This document shows positions 1 to 7,742 of a stretch of 64,000 nt of DNA, one piece after another. The notes beneath the pieces were generated by a model. That model ran no database searches. It had not been told where the DNA came from and saw only the letters and a list, made by a program, of their open reading frames with translations. Within the stretch, counting starts at the first letter, position 1; every line of letters begins with the position of its first letter. Made by a program: the position numbers and the translations under genes. Origin of the DNA: Stutzerimonas stutzeri (GTDB lineage Bacteria; Pseudomonadota; Gammaproteobacteria; Pseudomonadales; Pseudomonadaceae); NCBI RefSeq assembly GCF_000219605.1, contig NC_015740.1, positions 558,001 to 622,000 on the forward strand, in the 5' to 3' direction.

Positions 1-758
1 AGCGCAATGCCCAGGAGGCTGCCATACAGCAGCCTGCGCAGCTCACCGGCTGGCGCGGGCGGCCGTTCGCTGCCCATCTGCAGTTGATGCAGCCGGTGAT
101 TGTCAATCGTCCAACCGACCACTAGCAGGATTGCCGCACAGAGCAGCCCGAACGGCAGCAGTGCGCTCCAGCTGAGCCCCGGCAGCTCGCGAGTGAGGAT
201 CGCCACGGCAACGCTGGTGGGCGCCAGCAGAGGCACCAGGGCGAAGCCGCGCAGTGCCGTGACCATCACCCCGCGGGCGCCCTCGCGCCGCTGTGCCGGA
301 CTGTAGCCGCGGCCGTCCAGATGACGTTCCAGCGAGCCGCAGACCAGGTTGAGCATGCCGAAGCTCAGCACCGAACTGATGGCGAAGGTGCTCAGCAGAT
401 AGCTCGGGTAGAGGCGCCGGCGCGGTTGTCGCAGCAGCAAGCGGTGCAGCTCGCCCAGTTGTGGCAGCCGCTTGACTGCGCAGTGCGCGAGCCCCAGCGC
501 GCCGATGAACGCGCCGTAATAGGCAGCGGCAGCCAGCATCCGCTGCGCTTGTTCCCAGCTGGGCGTGCCAAGCAGCAACCAGTAGGCGAGCAGGCCGAGC
601 GTGACCAGCCCCAGCCGGCGCGGGTAGGGCATCAGCGAGCGCCAGTGCCAGAGGAAGAACAGTACCAGCAGGGCGCCGCTGATCACGCTCGGCCATTGCA
701 GGCGGGAGACCAGCGCGAACAGCTCGCAGGCGAGCGCCAGTGGCAGCAGGGCCAGCAT
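1..758 (-). CDS. Integral membrane protein of unknown function (partial, C-terminus beyond window)
   Basis: An uninterrupted reading frame on the minus strand starts at ATG 758 and stays open to the left edge, giving about 252 residues. The product is very hydrophobic: at least six probable membrane helices are separated by short basic loops (for example RQPRRRLYPSY), and a motif ALRGFALVPLLAPTSVAVAIL sits near residue 170. That pattern is transporter- or permease-like, but I do not recognise the family. The start lies 3 bases after the stop of the thioesterase gene, so the two are probably translationally coupled. The neighbour suggests an acyl-CoA or organic-acid connection, but this is only inference. 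Confidence 0.7.
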   Translation of the reverse strand, partial: MLALLPLALACELFALVSRLQWPSVISGALLVLFFLWHWRSLMPYPRRLGLVTLGLLAYWLLLGTPSWEQAQRMLAAAAYYGAFIGALGLAHCAVKRLPQLGELHRLLLRQPRRRLYPSYLLSTFAISSVLSFGMLNLVCGSLERHLDGRGYSPAQRREGARGVMVTALRGFALVPLLAPTSVAVAILTRELPGLSWSALLPFGLLCAAILLVVGWTIDNHRLHQLQMGSERPPAPAGELRRLLYGSLLGIA

Positions 759-761
759 CGG

Positions 762-1190
762 TCAGGGCAGCTCGCTGCGCAGCTTGCCGCGCTGGTAGAC
801 GCCTTCACCAAAGGCCAGCAGGCGATCTTGCTCGTCCAGCAGGTCGCAGCTGGCCATGAATACCTTGTGCCCGGAGGAGCGGCAGCGTGCCACCGCGCGG
901 ATGCGGCTGCCGGCTGGCGCCGGTGCGCTGAAGTTGACGTTCATCGACAGGGTGGTCGCCACGCGGCGCTGGTCCGCCTGCTCGGTCCAGGTGCCGCACA
1001 GGCCCATCGCCACGTCGAGCAAGGTTGCGCTGACGCCGCCGTGCAGGTTGCTGGCGTTGTTCAGGTGGCGCGGCTGCAGCAGCAGTTCGATCACCACCCG
1101 CTCGGGGCCGTACTCGGTCAGGCGGCAGCCGAGATCCTGAAAGAAGCCGGTTATGGAGGCTTCGACCTGCTGGCGTGAATGCTCGGACAT
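762..1190 (-). CDS. PaaI-type hotdog-fold acyl-CoA thioesterase
   Basis: This 142-residue protein has the size and motif of the PaaI/YbgC-like hotdog thioesterases. The segment NNASNLHGGVSATLLD (about residues 44-59) contains the HGG-x4-LxD signature, in which the Gly/Asp region supports thioester hydrolysis. Family members hydrolyse small or aromatic acyl-CoAs in the cytoplasm, often to release CoA trapped during beta-oxidation or aromatic degradation. It is divergent from a 3-hydroxyacyl-CoA dehydrogenase, which fits a role in acyl-CoA metabolism, and it is followed within 3 bases by a membrane protein gene. The precise substrate cannot be read from the sequence. Confidence 0.85.
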   Translation of the reverse strand: MSEHSRQQVEASITGFFQDLGCRLTEYGPERVVIELLLQPRHLNNASNLHGGVSATLLDVAMGLCGTWTEQADQRRVATTLSMNVNFSAPAPAGSRIRAVARCRSSGHKVFMASCDLLDEQDRLLAFGEGVYQRGKLRSELP

Positions 1191-1254
1191 AAGGGCGTAT
1201 CGGTAGGAAGTTGCGCCGCAGAGTGGCAGCCTTTAGCCTGCTGGTCAATCTGAC

Positions 1255-1279
1255 GGAATGCCATTCCGCACTGCGGAAT
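1255..1279. promoter_or_regulatory. Overlapping palindromes in the divergent thioesterase/dehydrogenase promoter
   Basis: A perfect 17-base inverted repeat, ATTCCGCA-C-TGCGGAAT, lies at 1263-1279. Its left arm is shared with a second palindrome, GGAAT-GCC-ATTCC, at 1255-1267. The element is 25 bases upstream of the dehydrogenase ATG and about 65 bases upstream of the divergent thioesterase start, a typical position for a repressor operator. No regulator gene is adjacent, so the protein that binds is unknown. Confidence 0.6.
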
Positions 1280-1304
1280 ATGCGGTGTGTGAGGAGGGTT
1301 TGGG

Positions 1305-2828
1305 ATGTTCGAACGTATCGGAATCATCGGTGCCGGCGCCATGGGGCGGGGCATCGCTCAGCTGTTTGCCAGCGCGGGCAAGCAGGTGTGGCTCTACGAT
1401 GCGCGCGGCGAGTCGGTCGCCGAGGCGCTGCGTTTCAATCGCGAGCTGCTGGAGCGCAGCCTGGCCAAGGGCCGCCTGAGCGCCGAGGCGCTCGACGCAA
1501 CCCTGGCGCGGATGCGGCCGGCGTCGACGTTGCAGGAGCTGGCCGGTTGCGACCTGCTGATCGAGGCCATCGTCGAGAATCTCGAGGCCAAACAGGCACT
1601 GTTCGTCGAGCTGGAGGCGCTGGTTGCCGAGGACGCGGTACTGGCGACCAATACCTCGTCACTGTCGGTCACGCGGATCGCCGCGGCCTGCCGGCACCCG
1701 CAGCGGGTGGCCGGTTTTCATTTCTTCAACCCGGTGCCGTTGATGAAGCTGGTGGAAGTGGTGCGCGGCGAGCGCAGCGATCCGCAGGTGATCGAGCGGC
1801 TGGTCAAGCTGGCCGAAGAGGCCGGGCATTTCCCTGCGATCACACCCGATACTCCCGGTTTTCTGGTCAACCATGCCGGTCGCGCCTACAGCACCGAGGC
1901 GCAGCGCATCCTCGCCGAGGGCATCGCTGATGCCGAGCAGATCGACCGCATCCTGCGCGACGGCCCGGGCTTTCGCATGGGGCCGTTCGAACTGTTCGAC
2001 CTCACCGGCCTGGACGTCTCTCACGCCGTGATGGAGTCGGTGTACCAGCAGTTCTACCAGGACCCACGCTATACGCCGTCCTACCAGGCCGCGCAGCGGG
2101 TCGCCGCCGGTCTGCTCGGGCGCAAGAGCGGCCAGGGCTATTACCGCTACGACAATGGCCAGCAGATGCGAACGCCGGCGCCGGCCCTCGAGCCAGTCTC
2201 GGTCGACCGACCGTTCTGGCTGGACAGCCAGGACGCCGAGCTGCGCGGTTGGCTGGCAGCCTTGCTGGGCCAGACGGGTGCGCAGCTGGAGTCGGGTGAG
2301 ACGCCGTCGGAACGGGCCATCTGCCTGATCACTCCTTTGGGTGAGGACGCCAGCTCGATGATCGCGCGTCTGGGTTTGCCGGCGGCGCGTTGCGTCGCCT
2401 ACGACCTGTTTTGCGATCGCGAACGGCGGCACGTGCTGATGCGTACGCCTGCGCTCGACCCCGCGCTGGAAGCCCAGGCGCGGCAGGCGCTGGGTGGCGA
2501 CGGCGTGCCGGTGGAGGTGATCAACGATTCGCCGGGGTTCGTCAGTCAGCGCGTCGTGGCCAGCATCGTCAACCTGGGCTGCGAGATCGCGCAGAAGGGC
2601 ATCGCCGATCCGCATACGCTGGACCGGGCGATTACCTTGGCGCTGGGCTACCCGAAGGGACCGCTGGGTTTCGCCGAGCATTATGGTGCGGCGCGCGTCC
2701 TCGCCATTCTCGAGGCGATGCAGGCCTGCTATGGCGGTGAGGCGCGCTACCGGCCGAGCCCCTGGCTGCGCCGGCGGGTACAGCTCGCGCTGCCCCTGAG
2801 CGCGCCGGAGCGGGCGTCGGCACCCTAG
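1305..2828 (+). CDS. 3-hydroxyacyl-CoA dehydrogenase, PaaH/FadB2-like, duplicated C-terminal domain
   Basis: The 507-residue product starts with a Rossmann fold (GIIGAGAMGRGIAQ, about residues 6-19). The segment AGFHFFNPVPLMKLVEVV (about residues 137-154) contains the catalytic His of the NAD-dependent 3-hydroxyacyl-CoA dehydrogenases. A first C-terminal 3HCDH domain (about residues 185-285, TPGFLVNHAGRAY) is followed by a second one (about residues 400-490, INDSPGFVSQRVV), so it is the long two-domain form seen in phenylacetate and related degradation (PaaH type) rather than the short FadB2 form of about 280 residues. It oxidises 3-hydroxyacyl-CoA to 3-ketoacyl-CoA in the cytoplasm. The SD is GAGGAGG at 1291-1297. 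No other beta-oxidation gene is linked, so the exact substrate is open. Confidence 0.88.
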   Translation: MFERIGIIGAGAMGRGIAQLFASAGKQVWLYDARGESVAEALRFNRELLERSLAKGRLSAEALDATLARMRPASTLQELAGCDLLIEAIVENLEAKQALFVELEALVAEDAVLATNTSSLSVTRIAAACRHPQRVAGFHFFNPVPLMKLVEVVRGERSDPQVIERLVKLAEEAGHFPAITPDTPGFLVNHAGRAYSTEAQRILAEGIADAEQIDRILRDGPGFRMGPFELFDLTGLDVSHAVMESVYQQFYQDPRYTPSYQAAQRVAAGLLGRKSGQGYYRYDNGQQMRTPAPALEPVSVDRPFWLDSQDAELRGWLAALLGQTGAQLESGETPSERAICLITPLGEDASSMIARLGLPAARCVAYDLFCDRERRHVLMRTPALDPALEAQARQALGGDGVPVEVINDSPGFVSQRVVASIVNLGCEIAQKGIADPHTLDRAITLALGYPKGPLGFAEHYGAARVLAILEAMQACYGGEARYRPSPWLRRRVQLALPLSAPERASAP

Positions 2829-2884
2829 TTGTCGAGGCGACCGGAGGCGCGCGGTGGCGCCTTCAGTTTGTCCGGCCGCGGCCG

Positions 2885-2910
2885 TTAAGCCTGGGGTGAG
2901 CCTTCGATAA
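2885..2910 (+). promoter_or_regulatory. Candidate sigma-28 (FliA) promoter of the chemoreceptor gene
   Basis: TTAA at 2885-2888 and TTCGATAA at 2903-2910 are separated by 14 bases. The downstream element matches 6 of 8 positions of the flagellar sigma-28 -10 consensus GCCGATAA; the -35 element is weaker and the spacer is one base short of ideal. Chemoreceptors are commonly in the FliA regulon, which supports the reading. It would give a leader of about 85 bases. Confidence 0.4.
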
Positions 2911-2964
2911 CGGCACGGTGCTACTAAGGCACTACTGTTCTTTGTCGGAGGCTGTGGGTACAAC

Positions 2965-2980
2965 GTCGGATCAATCCGAC
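2965..2980. promoter_or_regulatory. Perfect palindrome in the chemoreceptor leader
   Basis: GTCGGAT-CA-ATCCGAC is a perfect inverted repeat with 7-base arms, ending 19 bases before the chemoreceptor ATG at 3000. It could be a regulator operator or an mRNA hairpin just upstream of the ribosome site AAGAGG. Nothing in the sequence decides between these. Confidence 0.4.
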
Positions 2981-2999
2981 AAGAACAAGAGGCCCGTCC

Positions 3000-4562
3000 A
3001 TGAGCCCCGCCAACCGCCACCCCAAGGCCATCGTGTTCCATGTAGCGCTGATCGTCGGTCTGCTGCTCATGCATTACTGGCTGGCCCCGCCTCTGCTGTT
3101 GACGGCGCTGTTGCTGCTCGCCGCGGCGCTATGGCCCTGGTTCACCTTCTGGGGCGCGGCAGACGACGGCGCGACGGCTGCCGATACGCCGCCGGCGTTC
3201 AGTGAGCTGACCAAGAATCTGTCGCGCAACACCTGCCACAACGCGCTTTCCGCCGCTCAGGTCGCTTTCAGCGCCGAGCAGCTGGCCAGCCGCCTGCAGT
3301 CGCAGCTCAAGGCGGTGAGCGAAATCGCCAACGGTGCCGAGGCGATTGCGGCCACCGAGCAGGACAGCGCCGAGCGCGCCCGACACACGCTGGATGCCGC
3401 GCAGTCGGTGCGCCAGCGCAGCGATGCCGGCCAGGCCGAGTTGCAGCGCGCCATCGAGCGGATGCAGCAGCTCAGCGCGCAGACCCATGCCAGTCGCGAG
3501 CTGATCGACGGCCTGTCCGCCCGCACCGAAGAGATTCGCCGGATCACCGACGTGATCCAGTCCATTGCCAGCCAGACCAATCTGCTCGCGCTCAACGCAG
3601 CCATCGAGGCCGCCCGCGCCGGCGAGGCGGGGCGCGGGTTTGCCGTGGTGGCCGACGAGGTGCGCAGCCTGGCGGCGCGTACCTCCAGCGCTACCGAAGA
3701 AGTGGGGCGCATGGTGGCCGACATTCGCCAGCAGAGCGAAGCGGTGGTCAGCTACATCCAGCGCCAGGCCAACGAGTTGGACGCCGCCGCCGAGCAGATC
3801 GCCACCACCGGCGAGCAGCTCAGCGGCATCGCCGGGCTGGCCGGCAGCGTCGAGTCCCAGGTGGAGCAGATCACCACCGGCACCGCCGACAACCATCAGC
3901 GCCTGACCGGGCAGTTCGTCGCCCTCGACCAGCTGCGCGCCGACGCACTGGACAGCGAGAAACAGACCCGCCAGCTGGAGCAGGCCGCCGAGCGGCTGGT
4001 GGCCCAGGCCGAGAGTGCCAGCGAGCAGCTCGCCGAGGTGCAGCTGGACGACTATCACCAGGCCATGTTCGACCTGGCGCGGCAGGGCGCTGCGGCCATC
4101 GCCGAGCGGTTCGAGGCGGACATCCAGGCCGGGCGGGTCAGCCTGGATGATCTCTTCGATCGCAACTACCGGGCGCTGCCCAATACCGACCCGGTGAAGT
4201 ACCAGACGCGCTTCGACAAGTATGCCGACGAGGTTCTGCCAGCGATCCAGGAGCCGCTGCTGCAGCGGCATCCGGCACTGGTCTACGCCATCGCGACGAC
4301 CCCGGAAGGCTATGTGCCGACCCACAACCGGGCCTTCAGCCAGCCGCCGGTGGGCAATCCGGAGATCGATCGGGTCAAGAGCCGCAGCAAGCGGCTGTTC
4401 AACGATCGCACCGGCGGCCGCTGCGGCAGTCATCAGCGGCGCCTGCTGTTGCAGACCTACAGTCGCGACACCGGCGAGCTGATGCATGATCTGTCGGTGC
4501 CGATCATGGTTCGCGGGCGCCACTGGGGTGGGCTGCGGCTGGGCTATCGCCCCGAGCAATAA
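3000..4562 (+). CDS. Methyl-accepting chemotaxis protein without periplasmic domain, C-terminal cytoplasmic sensor domain
   Basis: The 520-residue protein begins with two adjacent hydrophobic helices (about residues 12-50) with almost no loop between them, so no periplasmic ligand domain exists. The signalling hairpin tip (about residues 178-232; [22 protein letters not shown] and [12 protein letters not shown]) is canonical and would contact CheA/CheW. Residues about 355-520 form a separate cytoplasmic module with YVPTHN, FNDRT and [10 protein letters not shown] motifs. I recognise this as the C-terminal domain of a class of proteobacterial receptors, including CttP/McpA-type transducers. 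The ligand is therefore probably sensed in the cytoplasm. It is a single gene with its own promoter region; the specific stimulus is unknown. Confidence 0.9.
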   Translation: MSPANRHPKAIVFHVALIVGLLLMHYWLAPPLLLTALLLLAAALWPWFTFWGAADDGATAADTPPAFSELTKNLSRNTCHNALSAAQVAFSAEQLASRLQSQLKAVSEIANGAEAIAATEQDSAERARHTLDAAQSVRQRSDAGQAELQRAIERMQQLSAQTHASRELIDGLSARTEEIRRITDVIQSIASQTNLLALNAAIEAARAGEAGRGFAVVADEVRSLAARTSSATEEVGRMVADIRQQSEAVVSYIQRQANELDAAAEQIATTGEQLSGIAGLAGSVESQVEQITTGTADNHQRLTGQFVALDQLRADALDSEKQTRQLEQAAERLVAQAESASEQLAEVQLDDYHQAMFDLARQGAAAIAERFEADIQAGRVSLDDLFDRNYRALPNTDPVKYQTRFDKYADEVLPAIQEPLLQRHPALVYAIATTPEGYVPTHNRAFSQPPVGNPEIDRVKSRSKRLFNDRTGGRCGSHQRRLLLQTYSRDTGELMHDLSVPIMVRGRHWGGLRLGYRPEQ

Positions 4563-4589
4563 GGCCGATCCCGAGGTTGGCGCGATCGC

Positions 4590-4618
4590 CCTGGCCCTGT
4601 GCAGCTGCACGGGCCAGG
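4590..4618. other. Long imperfect hairpin between chemoreceptor and DUF962 gene
   Basis: Arms CCTGGCCC (4590-4597) and GGGCCAGG (4611-4618) enclose the self-complementary core GTGCAG/CTGCAC, with one bulged T at 4598. The result is an almost fully paired 29-base hairpin. It lacks a following U-tract, so it is more likely a transcript-stabilising or Rho-related structure than a standard intrinsic terminator. Confidence 0.5.
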
Positions 4619-4663
4619 AAGCGACTAAGCTTGCTCGCTACTGGTTCTGCGGAGATGCAGCCG

Positions 4664-5188
4664 ATGAAGACGCTCACCGATCACCTCGCGCAATACGCGG
4701 CCTACCACCGCGACCCGCGCAACCTGCTCACCCATTTCGTTGGCATTCCCCTGATCGTGGTGGCCGTGGCCGTGCTGCTGTCGCGCCCCGGCATCGCCTG
4801 GGCGGGCCTGTGGCTCAGTCCGGCGGCGCTGGTGTCGCTTGTCGCCGCGCTGTTCTATCTGCGTCTGGACCTGCGCTACGGCATGCTGATGAGCGCCGTG
4901 CTGGCGCTCTGCCTGTGGCTGGGTGCGCTGACCGCCGGAGCGGGCACGGCGCTCTGGCTGGGTATCGGCGTTGGGCTGTTCGTAGTGGGCTGGATCATCC
5001 AGTTCGTCGGCCACTATTTCGAGGGGCGCAAGCCGGCGTTCGTCGACGACCTCAGCGGGCTGATCATCGGGCCGCTGTTCGTCGCGGCCGAGCTCGGCTT
5101 CATGCTCGGGTTGCGCGAGCCGCTGCGCCTCGCCATCGAGGCGCGGGTCGGGCCGGTGCGTCTGCGCCACTCGGCCGCTCACGGCTGA
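4664..5188 (+). CDS. DUF962 / Mpo1-like membrane protein
   Basis: The 174-residue protein has the DUF962 hallmarks: an N-terminal YHRDPRNLLTHFVGIPLI segment (about residues 13-30) and IIQFVGHYFEGRKPAFVDD (about residues 108-126), whose conserved His residues flank four hydrophobic helices. Yeast Mpo1, of the same family, is an Fe(II)-dependent dioxygenase for 2-hydroxy fatty acids; bacterial members are mostly uncharacterised inner-membrane proteins. ATG 4664 is chosen because GGAG lies 9 bases upstream and the homologous motif begins soon after; an in-frame upstream start would add a tail with no family similarity. Confidence 0.8.
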   Translation: MKTLTDHLAQYAAYHRDPRNLLTHFVGIPLIVVAVAVLLSRPGIAWAGLWLSPAALVSLVAALFYLRLDLRYGMLMSAVLALCLWLGALTAGAGTALWLGIGVGLFVVGWIIQFVGHYFEGRKPAFVDDLSGLIIGPLFVAAELGFMLGLREPLRLAIEARVGPVRLRHSAAHG

Positions 5189-5194
5189 GGGTCC

Positions 5195-5932
5195 TCAGGG
5201 CTTGGCGGCCATCCACTGGTCGCTGAGGCTGCGCGTATGGCGGTCGACCATGATCGGCGCGAACGGGCGGCCCGAGGCGGTGGTGAGGTTGTTGCTGGCG
5301 CTGTTCATGTCCTGCAGCGCCACCCGGAGGAAATCCCAGCGGGTCTTGAGCTTGGCCAACAGCGGGTCGCGCTTGCCGTCCAGCTCGGCGAGCTGGGCGT
5401 CGATGGCCGGCACCAGGTGGCGCTCATCCTGGCCGAGGTAGGTATCCGGCTGTTCGCGGGCGATCTCGAAGGAGCCGATATAGGCGCGGCTGAGGTATTG
5501 CACGGCAAGGTATTCGACCTTGGCCGGCAGTTCGGCCTGGCTGTCGGCGCCCTGCTGGGCGCGCACGGCCGTGAGGAAATCGCGTAGCGCCTTGCTCATC
5601 TGCAGCGGAAAGCCCCAGGGCATGTCGTCTTCGGCGGTGCCGAAGCTCGCACCTTCGCGAAGCCGGGCCAGCAGTTCCTGATGGCTTTCGCGTAATGCGC
5701 TGGTGGGGTTGGGTACCTGCATCAGGGCGGCGTTCAGCGCCCGCAGATCGTCTTCCAAGCGCAGCAGGTGTGCCTTCTGAAACCCTTCGCCACGGTAGAG
5801 CAGCAGGCTGCTGGTGGCGCGGTTGGCGTGAATCTGCATGTTCTGCAGCGGGGTGGTCGGCTCGGCAGCCTCGGTGAGGCCGGGCAGCATGCCGAGGATC
5901 AGCAATAACCAGAAGCGAGTGAAACGGTCCAT
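5195..5932 (-). CDS. Exported protein of unknown function
   Basis: This 245-residue protein has a clear signal peptide (basic MDRFTRF, then a hydrophobic stretch to about residue 20, probable cleavage near TEA-AEP), so it should be periplasmic. The mature part is mostly helical and charged, with ALRESHQELLARLREG near residue 80 and a C-terminal SGRPFAPIMVDRHTRSLSDQW segment. It has no lipobox, no cysteine motif and no catalytic pattern I can name. A strong SD (AAGGAG, 8 bases before ATG 5932) and an AT-rich stretch containing TATAAA just upstream suggest its own promoter. It is the last gene of a minus-strand run after the phospholipase-D-like gene, separated by about 200 bases. I cannot assign a function. 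Confidence 0.75.
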   Translation of the reverse strand: MDRFTRFWLLLILGMLPGLTEAAEPTTPLQNMQIHANRATSSLLLYRGEGFQKAHLLRLEDDLRALNAALMQVPNPTSALRESHQELLARLREGASFGTAEDDMPWGFPLQMSKALRDFLTAVRAQQGADSQAELPAKVEYLAVQYLSRAYIGSFEIAREQPDTYLGQDERHLVPAIDAQLAELDGKRDPLLAKLKTRWDFLRVALQDMNSASNNLTTASGRPFAPIMVDRHTRSLSDQWMAAKP

Positions 5933-6134
5933 TGTCGTGCTCCTTTTTTATTTTTATAGAAGCGATGCGTGCGTGGCAGCAGCATTCCTGAGCCTAACGG
6001 ACCACTGGCTATCTGGTATCACCCCAAAGAATGATTTGCAGGGGGAGGACAGAAGGGCGGAGATGTGCTGCAGCTGACGCGCCGGCAGGTACTCGCTGCG
6101 CAGTCACCGGCGGCAGGGCGGTCCAGAGCGGATG

Positions 6135-7709
6135 CTAGAGCATCTTCTCCAGTCCGATCACGTCGGCGAACCAGGCGTTGAAGCGTCGCCAGAGCCCGCC
6201 GGGCTCCTTCTCCAGCACGCGCAGGCGACCGCCGTCCTCGGCGATCCAGACCAGCTGCTGGCGCCCGTCGCGCTCCTCCAGGCGTACCTCGTAGCTGAGC
6301 GCGGGCGACATGCCCTCCAGGGTCAGGCGATGGACCTCGCGGGCCAGCTCATGGCTTTCCACCAGCACGCCGACTTCGCTGTTCCAGAGCACCGAGCGCG
6401 GATCGAAATTCAGCGAGCCAATGAACACCTTTTCCTGATCGAACACTGCCGCCTTGCTGTGCAGGCTGGATTCGGACTCGCCGAGAAAGCTGTAGGACGG
6501 CTCCTGTTGCGGCTGCCGGCGCAGCTCGAACAGGCGCACGCCGTGCTCCAGCAGCTCGCGGCGGTAGGGTGCATAACCCCCATGCACGGCCGGCACGTCG
6601 GTCGCCTCCAGCGAATTGGTGAGGATGCGTACCGTCACCCCCGCACCGGCGCGCTCGGCCAGGTATTCCACGCCACTGGCGGTCGGCACGAAGTAGGCCG
6701 ATATCAGTGTCAGCTCGCGGCTCACCGCCTGCATGGTCGGTGCCAGCTGAGTGGTCAGCAGCAGCGAGGTGGCCGGTATGCCCTCGGCGAGCAGCTTCTC
6801 CGGGGCATCCCACATCGCCTCGCCGGGTGCCCATATGAGCTCGTCGAGCCATTGCTGCAACTGCGGCTCCTGTTTGTACTGCATCAGCCGCTGATACTGC
6901 TCGCTGTTGTCCTGCCGCGCCTGCTGCAGGTAGTCGCGCAGTTGCCGGCGGGCCTTGTCCAGGCCGCTGGCCTTCGGTTGCCACCAGAGAAAGCGTTGGA
7001 TCGGCACGCTCAGCTGATTGTTCCAGTACTCGTCGAAACTCCGCGCCAGCTGCTCGGCCACCGGGCCGGCGCCAAGCAGGTCGATGTCGGTGAAGTTCAT
7101 CGCCTGGTCGGCCTCGAAGTACTCGTCCCCCAGGTTGCGCCCGCCAACGATGGCCAGGCTGCCGTCGACCAGCATGAGCTTGTTGTGCATGCGCCGATGC
7201 TGCAACGACAGGTGCAGCAGGCGGCCCATGGTTCGGGTAATCGCGTTGCTGCGGCCCAGGTGCAACGGGTTGAAGACGCGGATCTGGACGTTGGGATGGG
7301 CGGCGAGGGCGCCGATGCGGTAGTCCTGGCCGTCGCTGGTGGTGTCGTCCAGCAGCAGGCGTACACGAACGCCACGGTCGGCCGCCTGCAGCAGCTCGTC
7401 GATGAGTGCGCGGGTGGTCAGGCCGTCATGGACGATGTAGTACTGCACGTCCAGGCTGAGCTGGGCGGCGCGGATCATTTCGCTGCGGGCCGTGAAGGCC
7501 TCGGTGCTCTCGGCCAGCAGGCGAAAGCCGGAGTAGCCGTCCGGCTGGGAGGCAGCGAGCTGCTGTATCCGCCGGCCGAGGGGAGAGGCGTCCGGGGCGA
7601 CCGAGTAGGACTCGGTCGGGGCTGGATGGCTGGCGCAACCGGCCAGCAGCACGAGCAGCAACAGCGCCAGATAGGCGCGCAAGGTTTCTCCGGGTCTGCA
7701 TCCATTCAT
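6135..7709 (-). CDS. Phospholipase D family lipoprotein, cardiolipin synthase C (ClsC)-like
   Basis: The 524-residue product starts with a lipoprotein signal (lipobox LAGC, Cys25). It carries two HKD motifs of the phospholipase D superfamily: H175-x-K177-x4-D182 followed by GGRN, and H417-x-K419-x4-D424 followed by GSLNFD. The length, the spacing of the motifs and the C-terminal WNSEVGVLVES segment match bacterial ClsC-type enzymes, which join phosphatidylglycerol to phosphatidylethanolamine or another lipid to form cardiolipin. A lipid anchor puts it at the periplasmic face. The gene is 33 bases downstream of the PauB-like oxidase gene on the same strand, so the two may be co-transcribed. 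Hydrolytic phospholipase activity is an alternative. Confidence 0.85.
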   Translation of the reverse strand: MNGCRPGETLRAYLALLLLVLLAGCASHPAPTESYSVAPDASPLGRRIQQLAASQPDGYSGFRLLAESTEAFTARSEMIRAAQLSLDVQYYIVHDGLTTRALIDELLQAADRGVRVRLLLDDTTSDGQDYRIGALAAHPNVQIRVFNPLHLGRSNAITRTMGRLLHLSLQHRRMHNKLMLVDGSLAIVGGRNLGDEYFEADQAMNFTDIDLLGAGPVAEQLARSFDEYWNNQLSVPIQRFLWWQPKASGLDKARRQLRDYLQQARQDNSEQYQRLMQYKQEPQLQQWLDELIWAPGEAMWDAPEKLLAEGIPATSLLLTTQLAPTMQAVSRELTLISAYFVPTASGVEYLAERAGAGVTVRILTNSLEATDVPAVHGGYAPYRRELLEHGVRLFELRRQPQQEPSYSFLGESESSLHSKAAVFDQEKVFIGSLNFDPRSVLWNSEVGVLVESHELAREVHRLTLEGMSPALSYEVRLEERDGRQQLVWIAEDGGRLRVLEKEPGGLWRRFNAWFADVIGLEKML

Positions 7710-7742
7710 TCCATGCTTGGACGCTGCGCTTCGTCGGAAAAT

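Noticed and set aside
2918..3205. Short plus-strand frame overlapping the chemoreceptor start
   Set aside because: Out of frame with the chemoreceptor; no SD, and the arginine/alanine-rich part lies inside it.
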